A stretch of 64,000 nt of DNA from Massilia soli (GCF_016809835.1 NZ_JAFBIL020000004.1:124001-188000); one strand, 5' to 3'; positions 1-10,447 are shown, counted from the first letter of the stretch. The notes: generated by a model not told the origin, from the letters alone. Translations and numbers: made by a program.

Positions 1-394
1 GGTTGTGGTTGGCATGATCGTCAAAGTATTGTTGCAAAATGATGGAGGCAGCTTTCGCGTCGATGATCTCGCCGCGTCTGGACGCGATCACGGCCGACGA
101 ATAGCGTTCGTCGACCAGTTCGACCGGCAGGTTGAAGCGGCCATGCAGCTGGTTGGCGAAGCGGCGGCAGCGCAGGGTCATCTCGTGCTCGGCGCCGTCG
201 GGGTGGCGCGGCTCGCCGACGATCAGGCGGGCCGGGCGCCATTCGGCGATCAGGTCGCCGATCTGCTGGAAGCGGGCGGCATTGTCGATCGCCTTGATGA
301 CGGCCAGCGGCTGCGCCTGTCCCGTCAGGGTGTTGCCCATCGCCATGCCAATGCGCTTGATGCCGAAGTCAAATCCGAAAACAAGCTCAACCAT
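1..394 (-). CDS. ruvX: RuvX/YqgF putative pre-16S rRNA nuclease, 3'-truncated by window edge
   Basis: Read on the minus strand from ATG at 394; no stop is reached before base 1, so the C-terminal end is missing. The protein begins MVELVFGFDFGIKRIGMA, the N-terminal RNase H-like strand of YqgF/RuvX with its first catalytic Asp in FDFG. Further on come an LIVGEP segment and ELVDERYSS, both typical of the family, then DAKAASIILQQYFDDH near the C-terminus. The family is a Holliday-junction-resolvase-fold nuclease implicated in maturing the 5' end of 16S rRNA. The start codon overlaps the stop of the upstream algH-like gene (TAATG), so the two are probably translationally coupled. That pairing is conserved in many Proteobacteria, which supports the call. 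Confidence 0.93.
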   Translation of the reverse strand, partial: MVELVFGFDFGIKRIGMAMGNTLTGQAQPLAVIKAIDNAARFQQIGDLIAEWRPARLIVGEPRHPDGAEHEMTLRCRRFANQLHGRFNLPVELVDERYSSAVIASRRGEIIDAKAASIILQQYFDDHANHN

Positions 395-969
395 TACGCA
401 TGGCCGGCCTCGGAGGCGAGCATCAGTGGGTCGATGCCCAGCAGTTTGATGGCGGCGGTGTAGCGCTGCTCGATCGGCAGGTCGAACATGACGTCGGCGC
501 TGGCGCCCACGGTCAGCCAGCCGTTGCGGCTGATCTCGTCCTCGAGCTGGCCCGGGCTCCAGCCGGCGTAGCCGATCGATACCAGCAGGCGCTGCGGGCC
601 GTCGCCGGACGCAACCGCCTCGAGCACGTCGATCGAGGTGGTGAACGCCACCTCGTCGGTGACCGACAGCGACGACGAGAAGCGCCCGCCAGGCGTATGC
701 AGCACGAAGCCGCGGTCGTCCTGCACAGGACCGCCGAACATGATCGGTTCGCTGGCTACCCGATCCTGCACGCTGTCGTCGACCTTCAGGTCGATCCGCT
801 CGAACAGCACATCCATTGTCATGTCGGTCGGCTTGTTGATGACCACGCCGAGCACGCCCTTTTCGTTGTGCTCGCAGACGTACACGACAGCGCCGCCGAA
901 GACCGGATCCTGCATCGATGGCATGGCAATGAGAAAATGATTAGCAAGGTTGAGCGTCGATGGCGCCAT
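394..969 (-). CDS. YqgE/AlgH family protein (UPF0301)
   Basis: A protein of about 191 aa beginning MAPSTLNLANHFLIAMPSMQDP, which lines up with the start of E. coli YqgE. It has the family signatures VVYVCEHNEKGVLGVVINKP and IMFGGPVQDDRGFVLH, and ends in GHA like YqgE. The start at 969 is preceded by GAGGAG. The frame is open upstream, and an ATG at 1056 with GGAGAG before it would add about 29 hydrophilic residues, so the longer form is a real alternative. The molecular function of the family is not settled; AlgH was named from alginate regulation in Pseudomonas. The gene ends in a TAATG overlap with ruvX. Confidence 0.92.
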   Translation of the reverse strand: MAPSTLNLANHFLIAMPSMQDPVFGGAVVYVCEHNEKGVLGVVINKPTDMTMDVLFERIDLKVDDSVQDRVASEPIMFGGPVQDDRGFVLHTPGGRFSSSLSVTDEVAFTTSIDVLEAVASGDGPQRLLVSIGYAGWSPGQLEDEISRNGWLTVGASADVMFDLPIEQRYTAAIKLLGIDPLMLASEAGHA

Positions 970-1211
970 CGCTGTATGCTCCTCGTCGACGGATGCATGT
1001 TGCGCAAGCCCATGGATGGGCAGAGATTTGCCGACTTTGCTCTTCTTCATACGCATCACTCTCTCCAGGCTCAATCTCTGGTGTTTATTGCAACAAACGG
1101 GCTACAACCATGCTCTTTTCGATAGTTTACACTGAATTGCGCCGCTCACCACCGGAAGCGCCCAGCCTCGCGCGCCGAAAACAGCAAAACCTTGACCCTG
1201 CACACTATTAA

Positions 1212-2669
1212 ATGACCCTGAAATCATCCCTAGTCTGGTTCCGGCGCGACTTGCGCGCCTACGATCATGCCGCTCTGCATCATGCACTGAGCTCGTCCGC
1301 ACAGGTGTATTGCGTGTTTGTCTATGATTCGGCGATCCTGGCGCCGCTGCCGCGCGCCGACCGCCGTGTCAATTTCATCCATGCAAGCATTGCCGCCCTG
1401 GATGCCGAACTGCGCGAGATGGGGGGCGCGCTGCTGGTGCGCCATGCCGATGCCGTCGATGCGATCCCGGCGCTCGCTGCCGAGCTGGGCGTCGACGCGG
1501 TGTTCGCCAACCGCGACTACGAGCCGGGCGCGATCGCGCGCGACGCCGACGTGGCCGCGCGCCTGCAGGCCGCCGGCCGCGCCTTCCACGACTTCAAGGA
1601 CCAGGTCATCTTTGAAAAAGACGAGGTGCTGACCCTGTCGGCCCAGCCGTTCTCGGTATTTACGCCGTATAAAAACGCCTGGCTCAAGCGCCTGGCCGCC
1701 CACCCGGCCAGCCTCGCCCCGTACGAGATCGCGCCGTGGGCCAGCCGGCTCGCCGCGCCGCTCGCGCATGCCCCGCTGCCGACCCTGGCGGAACTCGGTT
1801 TCGACGAGGCCGACCCGCAGGTCGCCACCGGCATGGCGGGCGCCGCCGCCATGTTCGACGGCTTCCTGGAGCGCATCGAGCAGTACGCGACGGCGCGCGA
1901 TTTCCCGGCCGTGCACGGCACATCGGGCCTGTCGGTGCACCTGCGCTTCGGCACCATCTCGATCCGCCACCTGGTGCGCACCGTCCAGGCGATGCTGGGC
2001 TACGGCGGCGGCGGTTCCGGCGCCCCGGTGTGGCTGTCGGAACTGATCTGGCGCGAGTTCTACGCGATGATCCTGTACCGCCATCCGCACGTGGGCGAAC
2101 GCTCGTTCAAGCCGGCCTACGACGCCATCGAATGGGAATCGGGACCGGAGGCGGACGAACTGTTCGCCGCCTGGTGCGAAGGCCGCACCGGCTATCCTTT
2201 GGTCGATGCGGCGATGGCGCAGATCAACCAGACCGGCTTCATGCACAACCGGCTGCGCATGGTCACCGCCAGCTTCCTGGTCAAGGATCTCGGCATCGAC
2301 TGGCGCTGGGGCGAGCGCTATTTCGCGCTCAAGCTGATCGACTACGACATGGCCTCCAACACCGGCGGCTGGCAATGGGCGGCCTCCACCGGCTGCGACG
2401 CCCAGCCCTACTTCCGCATCTTCAATCCCGTTACCCAGTCCGAGCGCTTCGACCCGGAAGGCGAATTCATACGCCAGTACATTCCGCAACTGGCGTCGAT
2501 GGGCCGCAAGCAGATCCACGCGCCGTGGCTGCATGAGCGCAAAGGCGCGGCGCGCGACTATCCGGCGCCGATCGTCGCCCATGACGAGGCGCGCAAGAAG
2601 ACCTTGCTGCGGTTTGACGTGCTGAAGGCGCCGGTCAAGGGCGGCGATCAGGCCTTTCTTCCTTTTTAG
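1212..2669 (+). CDS. phrB: Deoxyribodipyrimidine photolyase (class I CPD photolyase)
   Basis: 485 aa. The N-terminal Rossmann-like antenna domain starts SLVWFRRDLRAYDHAAL (about residues 5-20). The C-terminal FAD-binding domain carries HGTSGLSVHLRFGTIS, GFMHNRLRMVTASFL, DYDMASNTGGWQWAASTG and the family ending FNPVTQSERFDPEGEFIRQY. The enzyme uses blue light and reduced FAD to split cyclobutane pyrimidine dimers. Length is typical of PhrB. A cryptochrome-like or 6-4 photolyase role is less likely given the close match to bacterial class I motifs. The gene diverges from the algH-like gene, and its TAG stop overlaps the TAA stop of chpA on the other strand, so there is no room for a terminator between them. 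Confidence 0.95.
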   Translation: MTLKSSLVWFRRDLRAYDHAALHHALSSSAQVYCVFVYDSAILAPLPRADRRVNFIHASIAALDAELREMGGALLVRHADAVDAIPALAAELGVDAVFANRDYEPGAIARDADVAARLQAAGRAFHDFKDQVIFEKDEVLTLSAQPFSVFTPYKNAWLKRLAAHPASLAPYEIAPWASRLAAPLAHAPLPTLAELGFDEADPQVATGMAGAAAMFDGFLERIEQYATARDFPAVHGTSGLSVHLRFGTISIRHLVRTVQAMLGYGGGGSGAPVWLSELIWREFYAMILYRHPHVGERSFKPAYDAIEWESGPEADELFAAWCEGRTGYPLVDAAMAQINQTGFMHNRLRMVTASFLVKDLGIDWRWGERYFALKLIDYDMASNTGGWQWAASTGCDAQPYFRIFNPVTQSERFDPEGEFIRQYIPQLASMGRKQIHAPWLHERKGAARDYPAPIVAHDEARKKTLLRFDVLKAPVKGGDQAFLPF

Positions 2670-5600
2670 CCGGTCTTGAGTTCGCGCTGCAGCAGGCCCC
2701 TGATGGCTGCCAGCAGCGCGTCTTCCTGGTACGGCTTGCCGAAGTAGGCATTCACGCCCAGGTCGAGCGCGTAGTTGCGGTGCTTGTCGGCAGTGCGCGA
2801 GGTGATCATGATGATCGGCACCGAATGGGTCGCCTCGACGCCGCGCACGTTGCGGGTCAGGTCGAAGCCGTCCATGCGCGGCATCTCGATATCGACCAGC
2901 ATCAGGTCGGGGCGGATCTCCTGCATGTGCTCGAGCGCGTCGACGCCATCCTTGGCCAGGACTACCTGGAAGCCTTCGCGTTCGAGCAGTCGCTGCGTTA
3001 CCTTGCGCACCGTGAGCGAATCATCGACCACCATGATGACTGCCTTGCGCGACAAGGCCTCCGGCTGCGCGCTTGCCGCCGGCCGTCCCGTCAGCGTTGC
3101 ATGGTGGGCGCCGTGGTGGGCCAGGGCGACCGGGTTCAGGATCAGCACGATCTCGCCCGAACCCAGCACGGTGGCGCCGGCGATGCCGGCCATGCGCGCC
3201 AGCTGCGGCCCGATGTTCTTGATGACCGCCTCGCGGTTGCCCTGCACCTCGTCGACATGCACGGCGATCCGCTCCGCGCCGCTTTTCAGGACCAGCACCG
3301 GGCATGAACGCTGCGACGCCGGCTGGGCCGACGGATCGCCGAGCAAGGCCGGCAGGTAATGCAGCGGCACCCGCTGTCCCTGGTACTGGACGCTGCCGGC
3401 CGCGTGGGCTTCGGCCAGCGCCGCCTCTTTCATCTGCAGCACCTGCTCGACCAGCACCGACGGCAGCGCGTAGCTTTTGCCCGCGCTCGACGTCAGCACC
3501 ACCTGCGTTACCGCCAGCGTCAGCGGCAAGTGAATGGTGAAGCGCGCGCCCTTGCCCGGTTCGGACACGATCGCGATGCGTCCGCCCAACGCCTGGCTCT
3601 CGGCGCGCACCACATCCATGCCGACGCCGCGCCCGGCCAGTTCGGTCAGCGATTCGGCGGTCGAAAAGCCGGGTTCGAAGATCAGGTCGGCCGCTTCGTC
3701 GTCGCTCACTTCGACACCGGCGCCCAGCAGGCCGCTTTCACGGGCCTTGGCACGAATCCGGCCCAGGTCCAGCCCGGCGCCGTCGTCGCTGAATTGAATG
3801 ACGACCTCGTTGCCCTGCTGGCTGGCCTGCACCAGCAGCTCGCCGGTTTCAGCCTTGCCGCCGGCGGCGCGCCGCTCGCGCGACTCGATGCCGTGGACGA
3901 TCGCATTGCGCAGCAAATGTTCGAAAGGCGCGGCCATCTGTTCCAGCACGCTGCGGTCGATTTCCACCGCGCCGCCGCGAATGTCCAGGTTGACCCGCTT
4001 GTCGACTTCCTTGGCGGCCTGGCGCGCCACCCGGAACAGGCGTTCCGACAGGCTGGCAAACGGCACCATGCGAACCCGCATCAGGTCGCGCTGCAGGTCG
4101 CGCGTCAGGCGCGACTGCACCGACAGGTCGGCGCTGGCCGCGTCGACGCTGCGCGTCAGGCTGTCGTGGAACGAGGCCACGTCGCTGACGCTTTCGGCCA
4201 TCATCCGGGTCAGTTCCTGCAGGCGGGTAAAGCGGTCGAACTCGAGCGGGTCGAATTCGCGCTCGCCGGCAATCGACATGCGCGAAGCGATCTGCGATTC
4301 GGCCTGCATCTCCACTTCGCGCAGCTGCTGGCGCAGGCGCGCCAGGTTGTCGGCAAAGTCGGACAGCGAGGTCTTGAGCACGTCGACCTGGTTCTCCAGC
4401 TTGGAACGCGTGATCGACACTTCGCCGGCCTGGTTCACCAGGCGGTCGAGGATGTCGGCCCTGACCCGCACCAGCGGCGTGCGCGCCTGTGCGGCCATCG
4501 ACTCGTCCGGCGCCTGGATCAGCGGCGCACCGGCCGGCGCGGCGCTTGGAACCTGCGGCTGCTGCAGCTGGTCGAACAGCACCATCGCCTGGTCGTAGTT
4601 GACCATCAGTTCATCAAATGCGGCCGGGGTGCTGGTCGCCGCGTGCACCATGTTCTCGATCTGCGTTTCGATATCGTGGGTGTGCTGGCCAAGGCGCATC
4701 GCACCGGCCATGCGCGCACTGCCCTTGACCGTGTGCAGGGCGCGCAGCACGCTTTGCACGGTGGCCTGGTCCTGCGGGTCCTGCTGCCACTGGCGCAGTC
4801 CCTTGCCGATTTCCGGCAGCAGGTCGCTGGCTTCCTCGAGGAAGACCGGCAGCAGGTCGGCGTCGATTTCGTCGGTAAACGCAGGGTCGGCCGCCACCGT
4901 CTCCAGCTCCGCTTCAAATTCGGACTCGGACTCGGACTCGGACTCGGGTTCAGCCAGCACCGCCGGCGCTTCCGCAGCGCCGGCAAGCGGCTCGGATTCG
5001 GCAATCAGTTCGAGCGCAAGCTCGTCGTCCTCGATGTCGTCCTCGCCCATGACCGGCAGCGCTGGCGGCGCTTCGGCCTGGACCAGTTCCGGCGGGTCGA
5101 AGACATCGTCGAACGTGGTGTCGTAAGCGTCCTCCACCTCAACGACCGGGTCAGGCATCGTGGTGTCGGCGTCGCGCGGGGTATCGTCGGCGCGCGCAGG
5201 CGGCGCGTCCAGCAACTCATCGAACGTCGCGGCAAACAGCGCGTCTAGGCGGCCGGCCAGTTCGCCGTCGGCCGCCTGGGCGGCCGGTGCGTCCAGCGCT
5301 TCGCGCATCGCATCGAGGCGTGCGACCAGGTCCGGCTGCGGCTGCGACAGCGCACCTTGCGCGAAGCGTTGCAGCATGTGGCGTGCGCAGTCGAGCGTGT
5401 CGTCCAGCAGCGCGCGCTGCCCGTCGTCCAGCGCTGGCGCCGGCGGCGCCAGCGCCTGCAGCACCATTTCGAGCGCATGCGCCAGTTCGCACAGCGCGGC
5501 AAACCCCACCGTGGCCGAGGTGCCGGCCAGCGTATGCGAGGCTTTCAGCGCATCGGCGGTGACGGCGCGCTCGGGCTCGTGGCGCCATTCGCTGAAGTCC

Positions 5601-8110
5601 TGCGTCAGCACGCGCATCAACTCGTCAGTCTCGGCCACGTAGATGGTGTAGAGCGGCAGCGGTATCGCCAGGTCGCCGATGCGCCTTGCGTTGTCTTCGG
5701 GCGCGGCGGCCGACGGCCTGCCGGGGAAATCGATCACGTTGCCGCTGGCCGGCGCGCGCGGCTCCCGCACCGGCTCCGCGGCCGGTTCGGGTTCCGGTTC
5801 CGGTTCCGGTTCCTGTTCCGGTTCCGGTTCCGGTTCCGGTTCGTCAGCGTGTTCCGGCGCCGCAGGTGGCGCCGCGAATGGTCCGCCGTCCTGAACGCGG
5901 GCGGCGGCTTCAGCCAGCTCATCGCCCTTGCGGCGCGATGTCCCGGTCTGCACCAGTTCTTCCACCCAGGCCGCCATGTCAACCGTTGCATGCTCCAGCA
6001 GCGCCAGCAGCTCGCCGCTAGCTTCGCGCGCGTCGGCAAGCCACACGTTCATCGCGCGTTCAACACCGGCGGCGGCATCGGCAAAGCTGTCGAGGCCGAC
6101 CATCCGGCCGCTGCCCTTGAGGGTGTGGAACGAACGGCGCAGCTGGGTCAGGGTTTCCTGGTCCCCTGGCGCAGTGCGCACCGCCGGCAAGGTGGCCGAG
6201 ACGAACGCCAGCACTTCCTGCGCTTCGGCGATAAAGATCTCGAGCAGCTCGGCTTCGATCGCGCCTTCGGCCTGCACTTCCACGCCCGGCGCGGCAGCCG
6301 GCTCGGGCTCGTCGAGCACCGGCGCGGCAGCTTCGGGCAGCGCTTCGCTCTCTTCCTGGTCGAACGGGGTCGCGGCGGCAGCCGCCTTTTCGAACGGCAC
6401 CTCGCGGAACATGCCTGCCTGCTCGTCGAACTCGAATCGGTCTTTCGCCGCGTCGACGTTCTGGCCCAGCATGTCGGTGAAGAAGCCCAGCGCGCCGATA
6501 TTCCGGGCGATGTTCTGCAGCGAAGCCGCGTCGATGGCGGCGTCGCCCTCGCCCGACGCCAGCGCGCGAACCGCACTGCGCACATGCGATGCAGCGCGCA
6601 TCGCATGGTCCTGGTCGAGAATCGCCAGCGCGCCGTGCAGCTGGTGCAGCACCGGGTCGATCTGGGACAGCGCCGGCCGCTTTGCGGCGTCCGCGTAATA
6701 ATCGTCGAGCACTTTCTCGACCTGGCGCAGGCCAGCCTTCATTTCGCCTGCCAGCACCGCCACCGTCTGCCCTTGCTGGATCTGGCGCGACAGGTTGCCC
6801 TGCCATTCAGGCGCCGCTGGCGGCGTTTCGCCGGCGGCCAGCGCCAGCAAGCGCGCGCCCACCACTTCGGCCTGCGCCGCGAAATCATCAGGCAGCTGGC
6901 GAATCTGGTCGAGGCCATGCTCGACGAACAGCAGCGCCGCCGCCATCTCGAGGCTGAACTGGTCGCTGCGTCCGGCGGCGATCGAGTCCTTCGCTACCCG
7001 GTCAAGTTCGCGCAGCAGCTGTGCCAGCGGAGCGGCGCCAAGGCGCAGGCTGGCGTCTTCCAGCACCAGCAGGGCATTGGCGAAGGCGGCTTCGGCGGCG
7101 TCGTCGATCCCGGCCGCGACGCGGTCCCATGCCAATTTGGCCTGGGCCAGCGCTTCGCGCGCCTCCTTCAGTGCCAGCGCGTCGATGCGGCCGTAACGGC
7201 GCGCCTCGTAATCGGGCGGCACCATGCCATCAAGCCGGTAGGCGCGCCGCAACGGCTTCGCATCGGCGAACGGCTCGGGCGCCGCGGCGATGAAGAACAG
7301 CGCGTCGCGCAGCATCGCCTCGGGCAGGCTTGCTTGTCCTTGCGACAGGCGACGGATCTGCAGGTTGATCAGGCCGAACAGCTGCTTGACGTACAAGTCG
7401 CCGGCCAGCTGGCCGCTGGCGACCAGCGCCGCGACGCTGTGCATCGCCAGCCAGAAGGCGCGCGCATGCATTTCCTGCTGGCCGCCGGCGACCTCGCCGA
7501 TCGCGTCGCGCATCTGCGCCGCGTGGGTCCGGCGGGTGTCGTCGTCGCTACTTTTCAGGAATGGCAGCAGCGCCTTCTCAAAACGCGTGCGGCAGGCGGA
7601 GTAATCCGGCGCGGCGGCGCCGGCCGCTGCTGGCGCCAGCTCGACCTGCGCCGACAGGTCGGCAAAGAACAGGTCCGCCGGATGGATGCGCGCCGCGCCG
7701 AGCAGCTGCTGGATGTCGCGGTAGTAAGGGAACAGGCGGGCCGGCTGCGGCGCCGCGCCCGACAGCAATTCTTCAAGATATTCGATGACTGCCTGGTACA
7801 GGTCGGCGACCACTTTGGCGCTGGCCGGGTCCAGCGCCAGGGCGCCGTCGCGGAAGCGCTGCAGCGCCTCTTCGGCGCAAGCGGTCAGGTTGCCAACGGC
7901 GTCGACGTCCACCATCTGCAAGGCGCCGTGCACCTGGTGCAGATGGGCGCGCGCGTGCTGCAGCGGCGTGCCCTGCGCATCGGGTGCGCGTGCGGACGCG
8001 TCCAGCAGCGCTTCGCGCGAGCGAATCAGCGCCTCGCGGATCTCGCTCATGACCCAGGACAGCGGTCCGGTGTCGAAATGCGGCGCGTGCGAAAAATCAG
8101 TCATGGTCAT
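2666..8110 (-). CDS. chpA: ChpA/PilL-type hybrid CheA kinase of the type IV pilus chemosensory system
   Basis: A 1814-aa multidomain protein. Phosphotransfer-type segments lie near residues 662 (HTLKGSGRMVG), 859 (HTLAGTSATVG) and 1126 (HTVKGSARMAG). Two degenerate Hpt-like segments lie near 61 (HLHQVHGALQMV) and 490 (HQLHGALAIL). The CheA catalytic core follows, with the N-box LLRNAIVHGIESRERR near 1400 and the G-box GRGVGMDVVRAESQALGG, then a CheW-like domain. A C-terminal receiver starts near 1690 (VDDSLTVRKVTQRLL, phosphoacceptor in LMLVDIEMPRMDG). A Glu-Pro repeat separates the first two true Hpt domains. By homology it receives signals from PilJ through PilI and phosphorylates PilG and PilH to control pilus extension and retraction. 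It is the last gene of the pilG-pilH-pilI-pilJ-chpA run; no pilK or chpB is seen downstream. Confidence 0.95.
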   Translation of the reverse strand: MTMTDFSHAPHFDTGPLSWVMSEIREALIRSREALLDASARAPDAQGTPLQHARAHLHQVHGALQMVDVDAVGNLTACAEEALQRFRDGALALDPASAKVVADLYQAVIEYLEELLSGAAPQPARLFPYYRDIQQLLGAARIHPADLFFADLSAQVELAPAAAGAAAPDYSACRTRFEKALLPFLKSSDDDTRRTHAAQMRDAIGEVAGGQQEMHARAFWLAMHSVAALVASGQLAGDLYVKQLFGLINLQIRRLSQGQASLPEAMLRDALFFIAAAPEPFADAKPLRRAYRLDGMVPPDYEARRYGRIDALALKEAREALAQAKLAWDRVAAGIDDAAEAAFANALLVLEDASLRLGAAPLAQLLRELDRVAKDSIAAGRSDQFSLEMAAALLFVEHGLDQIRQLPDDFAAQAEVVGARLLALAAGETPPAAPEWQGNLSRQIQQGQTVAVLAGEMKAGLRQVEKVLDDYYADAAKRPALSQIDPVLHQLHGALAILDQDHAMRAASHVRSAVRALASGEGDAAIDAASLQNIARNIGALGFFTDMLGQNVDAAKDRFEFDEQAGMFREVPFEKAAAAATPFDQEESEALPEAAAPVLDEPEPAAAPGVEVQAEGAIEAELLEIFIAEAQEVLAFVSATLPAVRTAPGDQETLTQLRRSFHTLKGSGRMVGLDSFADAAAGVERAMNVWLADAREASGELLALLEHATVDMAAWVEELVQTGTSRRKGDELAEAAARVQDGGPFAAPPAAPEHADEPEPEPEPEQEPEPEPEPEPAAEPVREPRAPASGNVIDFPGRPSAAAPEDNARRIGDLAIPLPLYTIYVAETDELMRVLTQDFSEWRHEPERAVTADALKASHTLAGTSATVGFAALCELAHALEMVLQALAPPAPALDDGQRALLDDTLDCARHMLQRFAQGALSQPQPDLVARLDAMREALDAPAAQAADGELAGRLDALFAATFDELLDAPPARADDTPRDADTTMPDPVVEVEDAYDTTFDDVFDPPELVQAEAPPALPVMGEDDIEDDELALELIAESEPLAGAAEAPAVLAEPESESESESEFEAELETVAADPAFTDEIDADLLPVFLEEASDLLPEIGKGLRQWQQDPQDQATVQSVLRALHTVKGSARMAGAMRLGQHTHDIETQIENMVHAATSTPAAFDELMVNYDQAMVLFDQLQQPQVPSAAPAGAPLIQAPDESMAAQARTPLVRVRADILDRLVNQAGEVSITRSKLENQVDVLKTSLSDFADNLARLRQQLREVEMQAESQIASRMSIAGEREFDPLEFDRFTRLQELTRMMAESVSDVASFHDSLTRSVDAASADLSVQSRLTRDLQRDLMRVRMVPFASLSERLFRVARQAAKEVDKRVNLDIRGGAVEIDRSVLEQMAAPFEHLLRNAIVHGIESRERRAAGGKAETGELLVQASQQGNEVVIQFSDDGAGLDLGRIRAKARESGLLGAGVEVSDDEAADLIFEPGFSTAESLTELAGRGVGMDVVRAESQALGGRIAIVSEPGKGARFTIHLPLTLAVTQVVLTSSAGKSYALPSVLVEQVLQMKEAALAEAHAAGSVQYQGQRVPLHYLPALLGDPSAQPASQRSCPVLVLKSGAERIAVHVDEVQGNREAVIKNIGPQLARMAGIAGATVLGSGEIVLILNPVALAHHGAHHATLTGRPAASAQPEALSRKAVIMVVDDSLTVRKVTQRLLEREGFQVVLAKDGVDALEHMQEIRPDLMLVDIEMPRMDGFDLTRNVRGVEATHSVPIIMITSRTADKHRNYALDLGVNAYFGKPYQEDALLAAIRGLLQRELKTG
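5786..5848. repeat. GGTTCC hexanucleotide tandem repeat inside chpA
   Basis: An array of the unit GGTTCC, with single-base variants, read on the plus strand. On the coding (minus) strand it encodes alternating Glu and Pro in the linker between two Hpt domains of ChpA. Because the unit is six bases, gain or loss of units keeps the frame and would only change linker length. Confidence 0.85.
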
Positions 8111-8137
8111 GCTTGCCTTGGACTTTCAGTGTACGGG

Positions 8138-10447
8138 TCAGGCGGCGATGCGGAAGCGCGTTACCGAGTTCTTGAGCTCCTGCGCCAGCGCGCTAAGCTG
8201 GCGAATCGACTGCGCCGTTTGCTGGGTGCCGTCCTGGGTATGTTCGTTGACCGACAGGATGTGCTGCATATTGTGCGCCACGCCGTTCGCCGACGTCGCC
8301 TGCAATTCGGTCGCGAACGAGATCCCCTGGATCAGCTCCGCGAGGCGGTTCGACACGCGCGAGATGTCCGACAGCGCGGCGCCCGCAGCATCCGACAGCC
8401 GGGCTCCTTCGACCACACCCTGGGTCGATTTCTCCATCGCCGCTACCGCGTCGTGGGTGTCGGTCTGAATGGTGCGCACCAGCGCGCCGATCTGCTTGGC
8501 CGCGTCGCCCGAGCGTTCGGCCAGCCGCTGCACCTCTTCCGCCACCACCGAGAAGCCCCGGCCCGCTTCGCCGGCCGATGCGGCCTGGATCGCCGCGTTC
8601 AGCGCCAGCACGTTGGTCTGTTCGGTAATGTCGGAAATCAGCTCGGTGATCTCGCCGATCTCCTGCGACGATTCGCCCAGGCGCTTGATGCGCTTGGAGG
8701 TTTCCTGGATCTGCTCGCGAATGTCGATCATGCCCTTGATGGCGTTTTCCACCGCCGTCGAACCCTGCTGCGCTGCCGCCACCGACTGGCGCGCCACGTC
8801 GGCCGATTCATTCGCCGAGCGCGACACGTCGTTGATCTCGCCGGCCATTTTCAGGACGGTGTTCGAGGCTTCCTGGATCTCGCGCGACTGCTGCTCGGTC
8901 GCGCTCAGCAGTTCAGTCGAAATTTGCTGCGCATTGCCCGACGCGGCCGTCACCTGCTCGGCGGTGGCGGTGACGCGCTCGACCAGCCCGCGCAATTCTT
9001 CCACCGTGTAGTTGACCGAGTCGGCGATCGCGCCGGTGATGTCTTCCGACACCGTCGCGTGCACCGTCAAGTCGCCGTCCGCCACTTCCTGCAGCTCGTT
9101 CATCAGGCGCAAAATCGCGGCCTGGTTCTGTTCATTGGTCGCCTTGGCTTCTTCTTCCTTGGCCTGCGCCATCAGGCGCATCGCTTCGGCTTCTTCGCGG
9201 CGGCGGTCGGCGCCGCGGGTGCGGTTGCGCGAGTCCTGCAGCATCACGCGGCTGATCGCGCCGGCGGTGGCTAGCGTGAAGACCGCCGACAGCACCAGCA
9301 GCACCAGCCAGGCGTTGGCCGAGTCCTGGTCGCTACGGAAGCTCGATTGCAGGTCGGTCAGCAGCCTGCGGACCTCTTCGTTTTCGAAGTAGATCGACTG
9401 TTCGGCCGCCTTCGCCGCCGAGAACTTCGGCAGGTCTTCGAGCACCGAGGCCACCAGGCCCTGGTAGGTATCGAATTTCGCCTTGATCTGTTCGACCAGC
9501 GCGCGCTGGTCCGGATCGCGGATCGCCGCCAGCTGCAGCGGCGCGCTGCCGTTCAGGAAGCCGTCGACGATCTGGCGGAAGGTGGTGGTATCGCGCCCGA
9601 GCTGGAATGCCGTTTCGGCGCGGATGCCGCCGGACGAAAGGAACTCGCCCGAGCTGCGCGCCATGCGCTGGGTCAGCATGGTCATGCGGCCGAGCGCGGC
9701 CAGTTCGCGCGCGCTGCTGCCGCCCCGGAGCTTCTGGTTCAGCAGCTCTTCGGACATCGCCAGCAGTTCCGGCGACAGCACATCGAGCTGCTTGAATGTG
9801 ACTTCAAAGCTGGTCAGCTCCGGCTTCATCTTGAGGATGGTGCCGGCCGCGTTGTCGGAGCTGACCCACTTGGTGCGCACCGCCGCCAGCGCCTTGTTCT
9901 TGCTGCCTGGCGCCGCTGGAATGGTGCTGCCGGCGAAGCTGCCGCCGCGCGAGAGCAGGTTCAGGTCGCGCGTGAGCAGGGTCCGGCTTTCCTCGAGCTG
10001 CTTGAAGGCGTCGACGTTACCCTGCACCGCGTTGGGCGCGGCCTTGCCGATCCGCTGCGAGTGCATCAGCGCGTCGGACGCGATCTGGGTCTGGGCCGAC
10101 GCCACTTCGTTGCTGGCGGCGTTGCGCCACAGCGCGAGAATGGTCACCAGGATGCCGGCGCCGAACACCATCAGCAAAATGCGCAGCTGGCGCGTCAGGG
10201 AAAGGTGGCCGATGAATGGCAGCTGGCTGTCGATCGCGTCGTCGCCAGGCGCGGCGGCGCGCTTGCGGCGGATCGCGCCGCCGATACTGAGCGGGGTGGC
10301 GTCGTCCGGCGCGCCTGCTGGCGGATCGGGGAAAGGCGCCGCGACCTGCGCGCCGAATTCGGTGTCAGGCCCCGCAACCTCGGCGCCATCCTGCTTCACT
10401 TCCGGGCCAAGGCCCTTCCACGCAAATCCCATACTGCCCCCATCCAT
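8138..10447 (-). CDS. pilJ: PilJ, methyl-accepting chemotaxis receptor for twitching motility
   Basis: 769 aa. After a cytoplasmic Gly/Ala-rich N-terminus there is a transmembrane segment near residues 95-118 ([18 protein letters not shown]), a long periplasmic region with a PilJ-type type IV pili sensor domain, a second membrane segment near 380 ([19 protein letters not shown]), a HAMP-like stretch and the MCP signalling domain. Its hairpin tip [32 protein letters not shown] is characteristic of PilJ. It probably senses pilus tension or surface contact and controls ChpA activity. A second in-frame ATG five codons downstream (MGFAWKG) also follows a G-rich tract and may be the true start. It lies 27 bp upstream of chpA on the same strand. 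Confidence 0.94.
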   Translation of the reverse strand: MDGGSMGFAWKGLGPEVKQDGAEVAGPDTEFGAQVAAPFPDPPAGAPDDATPLSIGGAIRRKRAAAPGDDAIDSQLPFIGHLSLTRQLRILLMVFGAGILVTILALWRNAASNEVASAQTQIASDALMHSQRIGKAAPNAVQGNVDAFKQLEESRTLLTRDLNLLSRGGSFAGSTIPAAPGSKNKALAAVRTKWVSSDNAAGTILKMKPELTSFEVTFKQLDVLSPELLAMSEELLNQKLRGGSSARELAALGRMTMLTQRMARSSGEFLSSGGIRAETAFQLGRDTTTFRQIVDGFLNGSAPLQLAAIRDPDQRALVEQIKAKFDTYQGLVASVLEDLPKFSAAKAAEQSIYFENEEVRRLLTDLQSSFRSDQDSANAWLVLLVLSAVFTLATAGAISRVMLQDSRNRTRGADRRREEAEAMRLMAQAKEEEAKATNEQNQAAILRLMNELQEVADGDLTVHATVSEDITGAIADSVNYTVEELRGLVERVTATAEQVTAASGNAQQISTELLSATEQQSREIQEASNTVLKMAGEINDVSRSANESADVARQSVAAAQQGSTAVENAIKGMIDIREQIQETSKRIKRLGESSQEIGEITELISDITEQTNVLALNAAIQAASAGEAGRGFSVVAEEVQRLAERSGDAAKQIGALVRTIQTDTHDAVAAMEKSTQGVVEGARLSDAAGAALSDISRVSNRLAELIQGISFATELQATSANGVAHNMQHILSVNEHTQDGTQQTAQSIRQLSALAQELKNSVTRFRIAA

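Noticed and set aside
5357-9274. A 1305-codon open frame on the plus strand opposite chpA and pilJ
   Set aside because: It is a mirror of two well-supported genes in GC-rich DNA. The translation is rich in Arg, Gln, His and Val with no recognisable domain and no ribosome site.
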